Of a stretch of DNA of 10,024 nt, positions 7,616 through 10,024 are shown piece after piece; within the stretch, counting starts at the first letter, position 1, and each line of letters opens with the position of its first letter. Under the pieces are notes generated by a model. It was not told where the DNA came from and made no database searches. It saw only the letters and a list, made by a program, of their open reading frames with translations. The stretch lies in NCBI GenBank assembly GCA_014523625.1, contig JAATVP010000141.1, positions 1-10,024 on the forward strand. The letters run 5' to 3'. A program made the position numbers and the translations under genes. This DNA comes from Nitrososphaerales archaeon TH5896 (GTDB lineage: Archaea; Thermoproteota; Nitrososphaeria; Nitrososphaerales; Nitrososphaeraceae).

Positions 7616-8167
7616 TCAGCTAATCCACTTAATGGAACATCCGATTGACGGAAAGAATTTCTTTTCGATGGAATTTCCTGAAATAAGTTTCATAACATTA
7701 TTCTCTACGATGGGAATCTTAGGACTCATCTGCGGATCGACTGCATCACTTATACGTCCATGATATGCGAGTCTGCGTTTGTCATCAAAGAGAAATGGAT
7801 CTGGGGTACAAACGGCACCATACGACCTTGCTATAGTTTGAGTTTCGTCAATTAAATATGGGAAATTAAGCTTGTACTCTTTTCCAAATTTGATCATGTT
7901 ATCAAAGCCTTCGTTCTCATAATTAGGATCGTTACTATTAATACCTAATGTTGCCAATTCATCAGTTGAAAACTTAGATTGGAGCTGAACAAGGTCGCCA
8001 ATCCTAGCTTTTACATAAGGGCAATGGTTACAAATGAAGACGACCAACAATGTTTTGCTCTCCGAAAAACCTTCTAAAGAGTATGTCTTTCCGTCAATTC
8101 CCCGCAATTTAAAATGTGGAGCAAGTTGGCCGATCTTAAGGGTGTTTATTGATTCTGTTTTAACCAT
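7616..8167 (-). CDS. Thioredoxin-fold protein, AhpC/TSA (PRX-like) family
   Basis: A complete 183-residue thioredoxin-fold protein. It opens like peroxiredoxins and TlpA-type redoxins (IGQLAPHFKLRGIDGKTYSL, 12-31). The active site is VVFICNHCPYVKA (42-54), with redox cysteines C46 and C49. A likely cis-proline stands in C120-T-P122, and the ending FFPSIGCSIKWIS carries the GCSIKW tail typical of this subfamily. Some members are described as thioredoxin family proteins, others as peroxiredoxin-like; the CxxC makes a thiol-disulfide role or thiol-dependent peroxide reduction likely. There is no signal peptide or membrane anchor, so it is cytosolic. It converges with fixCX (66-base gap) and is divergent from amt. 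ATG 8167 is supported by a well-placed TATA box. The partner protein is unknown. Confidence 0.9.
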   Translation of the reverse strand: MVKTESINTLKIGQLAPHFKLRGIDGKTYSLEGFSESKTLLVVFICNHCPYVKARIGDLVQLQSKFSTDELATLGINSNDPNYENEGFDNMIKFGKEYKLNFPYLIDETQTIARSYGAVCTPDPFLFDDKRRLAYHGRISDAVDPQMSPKIPIVENNVMKLISGNSIEKKFFPSIGCSIKWIS

Positions 8168-8192
8168 TCTAGGTGATATTGCTCCATGTCTC

Positions 8193-8199
8193 TATAAAA
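8193..8199 (-). promoter_or_regulatory. TATA box for the thioredoxin-fold gene
   Basis: On the minus strand this reads TTTTATA, centred 29 bases before ATG 8167. Initiation would fall near 8170, giving a leader of zero to three bases. This is the cleanest leaderless promoter in the window. Confidence 0.55.
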
Positions 8200-8388
8200 T
8201 GTTTTTTTATTATTGTACCTTGGGTTTATAAGATGTCTATAAAAAATTAAAATGCAAATACTGAATCACTAAGTTCGAATGAAAAGAGTGCTTTACTTTC
8301 TACGTTGTATTTTGATAGGTCTCCTATAGATCAGTATTGACGCGGTTGAAGTTGGATTCTGTCTAAACTGATTAGAGTTTGAATTAAG

Positions 8389-8417
8389 TACATTAGGTTC
8401 GTAATGTATCACATTAC
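8389..8417. repeat. Two overlapping inverted repeats sharing one arm
   Basis: Three 7-base arms occur in a row: TACATTA (8389-8395), TAATGTA (8402-8408) and ACATTAC (8411-8417). The first two form a perfect inverted repeat with a 6-base gap. GTAATGT (8401-8407) and ACATTAC form another with a 3-base gap. The two dyads share the middle arm, so as RNA only one hairpin could form at a time; as DNA they resemble adjacent operator half-sites. They lie about 190 bases behind the redoxin TATA box and about 350 bases before the amt TATA box. Confidence 0.5.
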
Positions 8418-8479
8418 AGTCCACATACATCTATGAATTGCTTCTGAATAAAGGGAAAAGCCGGTCCGTTCATTGCTAG

Positions 8480-8489
8480 AATGTACATT
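8480..8489. repeat. Palindrome with the same ACATT half-site
   Basis: AATGTACATT is a perfect 10-base palindrome. Its half-site ACATT is the core of the three arms at 8389-8417, about 65 bases away. The shared core suggests one DNA-binding protein might recognise both places. A 10-base AT-rich palindrome can also arise by chance. Confidence 0.35.
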
Positions 8490-8764
8490 TAATTTCTGCG
8501 AGTGACTTGGATTATCTGAATGTGAATTGGATCGACATATTATTAATATTCAAATTACCAGTTGTCAGTAAAGATCAAAATATTTCACCATCTGATGTCT
8601 CAGCGCTTTTTTTACTGCATCTCTGTATTTCTTATCTGTTGCACCTAAGTTCAAATTTCTTTCAAAAGAGAGGACACAATTACTACTATATTCTATCGGA
8701 TTTCAAGGTTGGTATTACTAATGGTGAAAACTTGGTGTCTGGCTAGAATGCCTGTTTGTAAAAA

Positions 8765-8772
8765 TTTTTATA
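8765..8772 (+). promoter_or_regulatory. TATA-like box for amt
   Basis: TTTTTATA, preceded by an A-run that could serve as a BRE, ends 18 bases before ATG 8790. The spacing is slightly short for a strictly leaderless start. It still favours ATG 8790 over the in-frame ATG 8748, which lies upstream of the box. Confidence 0.45.
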
Positions 8773-8789
8773 CTTGGGACGAATGTATC

Positions 8790-10024
8790 ATGGAAGTGCC
8801 GATAGATACTGGTGATACTGCTTGGATGATGGTTGCTACGGGCTTGGTTCTACTTATGACACCCGCACTGGGCTTCTTTGAAGCGGGACTCATCAGAGGC
8901 AAAAATTCTTTATCCGTGATGATGCAAACTTTTTCGGGTTTAGCAATTCTCTCTGTATTATGGTTCCTTATAGGATTCACATTGGTATTCTCCCCATCAG
9001 TAGGTGGAATAATTGGTGGATTGCAATGGGCTTTCTTCAATGAAGTGCCTTTTGACAGTGCTTTGGATTATGCGCCGTCTATTCCGGGCGTAACATTTGC
9101 GACGTTCCAAATGATGTTTGCAGTGATAACTCCTCTTCTCATAACTGGCGCATTTGCCGAACGTGTAAAATTCAGTGGCTTCGTAATTTTTATCGTAGCA
9201 TGGAGCTTTGTGGTATATTTCCCTCTCGCACATTGGGTCTGGGGTGGGGGCTGGCTGGCCAATTTAGGGGTATATGACTTTGCAGGAGGTATTGTAATTC
9301 ATACATCAGCAGGTCTAGCTTCTATCGCAGCAGCACTTGTCTTGGGGCGGCGTAAGAATTTTGGTCCAGATATCATGGTTCCGCATAATATTCCTCTCGC
9401 AGTACTTGGTGCATCCTTGCTTTGGATAGGTTGGTTTGGATTTAATGCTGGCAGTGCACTCGCGTCAGGTTCCTTGGCGGCAAATGCATTCCTTGTGACT
9501 CAGATTGGAGCAGTGACTTCCGCAGTAGTCTGGATTTTGCTGTCCTGGAAAAGATCAAAGAAACCATCTACAACGGCAGCAATCAACGGTGCTATATGTG
9601 GCCTCGCGGGGGTAACTCCAGCTGCAGGTTTCATAACTGCACAGAGCTCTTTCTTTTTAGGAATTGTGCTGGGATTCGCTTCTTATTTTGGCATCCTCCT
9701 TATCAAGGAAAGATTGAAAATTGATGATGCGCTCGACGTGAGTTCGGTACACGGCATTACCGGAATAATTGGGGCACTTGCTATCGGGTTCGTTGCAACG
9801 ACACTTGTAAATCCGGCTGGTCCTGACGGGTTACTCTATGGGAATGCAATTCAGTTGGCAATCCAAGCCCTCGGGGTAGCAGTTGCCGCAGCGCTTGCGT
9901 TTGTTGGCACCATCGTTATTCTGAAAGTGATAGACAAGACAATTGGTCTTCGCGTCACTGAGGTTGAAGAAGATATTGGCCTAGATATTGCTCAGCACGC
10001 CGAACGAGCATATGTGGAGCAATG
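8790..10024 (+). CDS. amt: Ammonium transporter Amt, 3' end cut by window
   Basis: Amt/AmtB proteins are trimeric membrane channels that take up ammonium as NH3 plus a proton. Every key pore residue of E. coli AmtB is present at a constant offset of +3: gate phenylalanines F110 and F218, W151, D163, S222, and the pore histidines H171 (GIVIHTSAG) and H321 (SSVHGITG). Other family blocks are FFEAGLIRGKNSL (29-41), AFAERVKFSGF (121-131) and WFGFNAGSA (215-223). About eleven membrane spans fit the hydrophobic pattern. The protein starts directly at the first span with no signal peptide. The 411 codons seen reach the cytosolic tail (GLRVTEVEEDIGLDIAQHAE), where GlnK-type proteins bind in relatives, so probably only a short end is missing. 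No glnK is visible before the edge. ATG 8790 is chosen; ATG 8748 would add 14 residues. Confidence 0.95.
   Translation, partial: MEVPIDTGDTAWMMVATGLVLLMTPALGFFEAGLIRGKNSLSVMMQTFSGLAILSVLWFLIGFTLVFSPSVGGIIGGLQWAFFNEVPFDSALDYAPSIPGVTFATFQMMFAVITPLLITGAFAERVKFSGFVIFIVAWSFVVYFPLAHWVWGGGWLANLGVYDFAGGIVIHTSAGLASIAAALVLGRRKNFGPDIMVPHNIPLAVLGASLLWIGWFGFNAGSALASGSLAANAFLVTQIGAVTSAVVWILLSWKRSKKPSTTAAINGAICGLAGVTPAAGFITAQSSFFLGIVLGFASYFGILLIKERLKIDDALDVSSVHGITGIIGALAIGFVATTLVNPAGPDGLLYGNAIQLAIQALGVAVAAALAFVGTIVILKVIDKTIGLRVTEVEEDIGLDIAQHAERAYVEQ

Larger units (their letters stand above)
8231..8764. other. Long intergenic region without a convincing gene
   Basis: This AT-rich stretch separates the divergent redoxin and amt genes. 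A plus-strand frame is open from TTG 8507 to 8746, but it has no ATG, no promoter or ribosome site, and a product rich in Leu, Ser and Tyr unlike its neighbours. A minus-strand frame at 8565-8702 reads somewhat protein-like (ATDKKYRDAVKKALRHQMVK) but also lacks a start. Neither is called. The notable content is the group of ACATT(A) inverted repeats between 8389 and 8489, listed separately. A small dyad ATAGG-TCT-CCTAT is at 8315-8327. No tRNA-like fold was seen. Confidence 0.5.

Noticed and set aside
8565..8702. Minus-strand 45-codon frame with protein-like composition, possible gene remnant
   Set aside because: It has no start codon other than internal TTG, is bounded by stops, and has no recognisable family. 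Neighbouring frames read just as sensibly, so the signal is too weak.
8507..8746. Plus-strand open frame of 79 codons before amt
   Set aside because: It begins at TTG with no promoter or ribosome site, its composition is unlike the neighbouring genes, and overlapping frames on the other strand look equally plausible. Probably a chance opening in AT-rich DNA.
8748..8789. Upstream in-frame ATG of amt, adding 14 residues
   Set aside because: The added residues do not form a signal peptide and the TATA-like box lies inside this stretch, so ATG 8790 fits better.

Overview
The window looks archaeal, most likely from the Nitrososphaerota (Thaumarchaeota). That is inference. Three genes or operons have a TATA-like box so close to the start codon that the mRNA would be leaderless or nearly so. 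Genes inside the operon have Shine-Dalgarno-like sites instead. A bacterial-type UvrB beside an archaeal-style ETF operon and an Amt ammonium channel fits that group. No rRNA, tRNA, CRISPR array or intact mobile element was seen.

Layout: uvrB (excision repair) fills the first 2 kb on the minus strand. Upstream of it, positions 2000-2680 hold no intact gene, but read on the plus strand as a possible decayed gene broken by frameshifts and stops. Next on the plus strand is an HD-domain protein of the RelA/SpoT hydrolase type. It is followed by a tight three-gene operon: etfB and etfA overlap by 4 bases, and a fixC-fixX fusion follows after 3 bases. A thioredoxin-fold gene on the minus strand converges on the operon. 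After a gap of about 620 bases with an unusual cluster of ACATT(A) inverted repeats, an amt gene starts divergently and runs off the right edge.

The operon is the centre of the window. EtfB and EtfA form a flavin heterodimer. The large FixCX protein carries both the FAD domain and the 4Fe-4S domain that in ETF:quinone oxidoreductase passes electrons to the membrane quinone pool. The set matches the EtfABCX/FixABCX type, some members of which bifurcate electrons between a quinone and ferredoxin. Whether this one bifurcates, and what donates its electrons, cannot be read from the sequence. The remaining genes (repair, alarmone-type hydrolase, redoxin, ammonium uptake) are housekeeping or stress functions with no evident link to the operon.

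I found no clearly new system. The items most worth a second look are the FixCX fusion with its helical insertion, the possible decayed gene, and the repeat cluster between the redoxin and amt genes.
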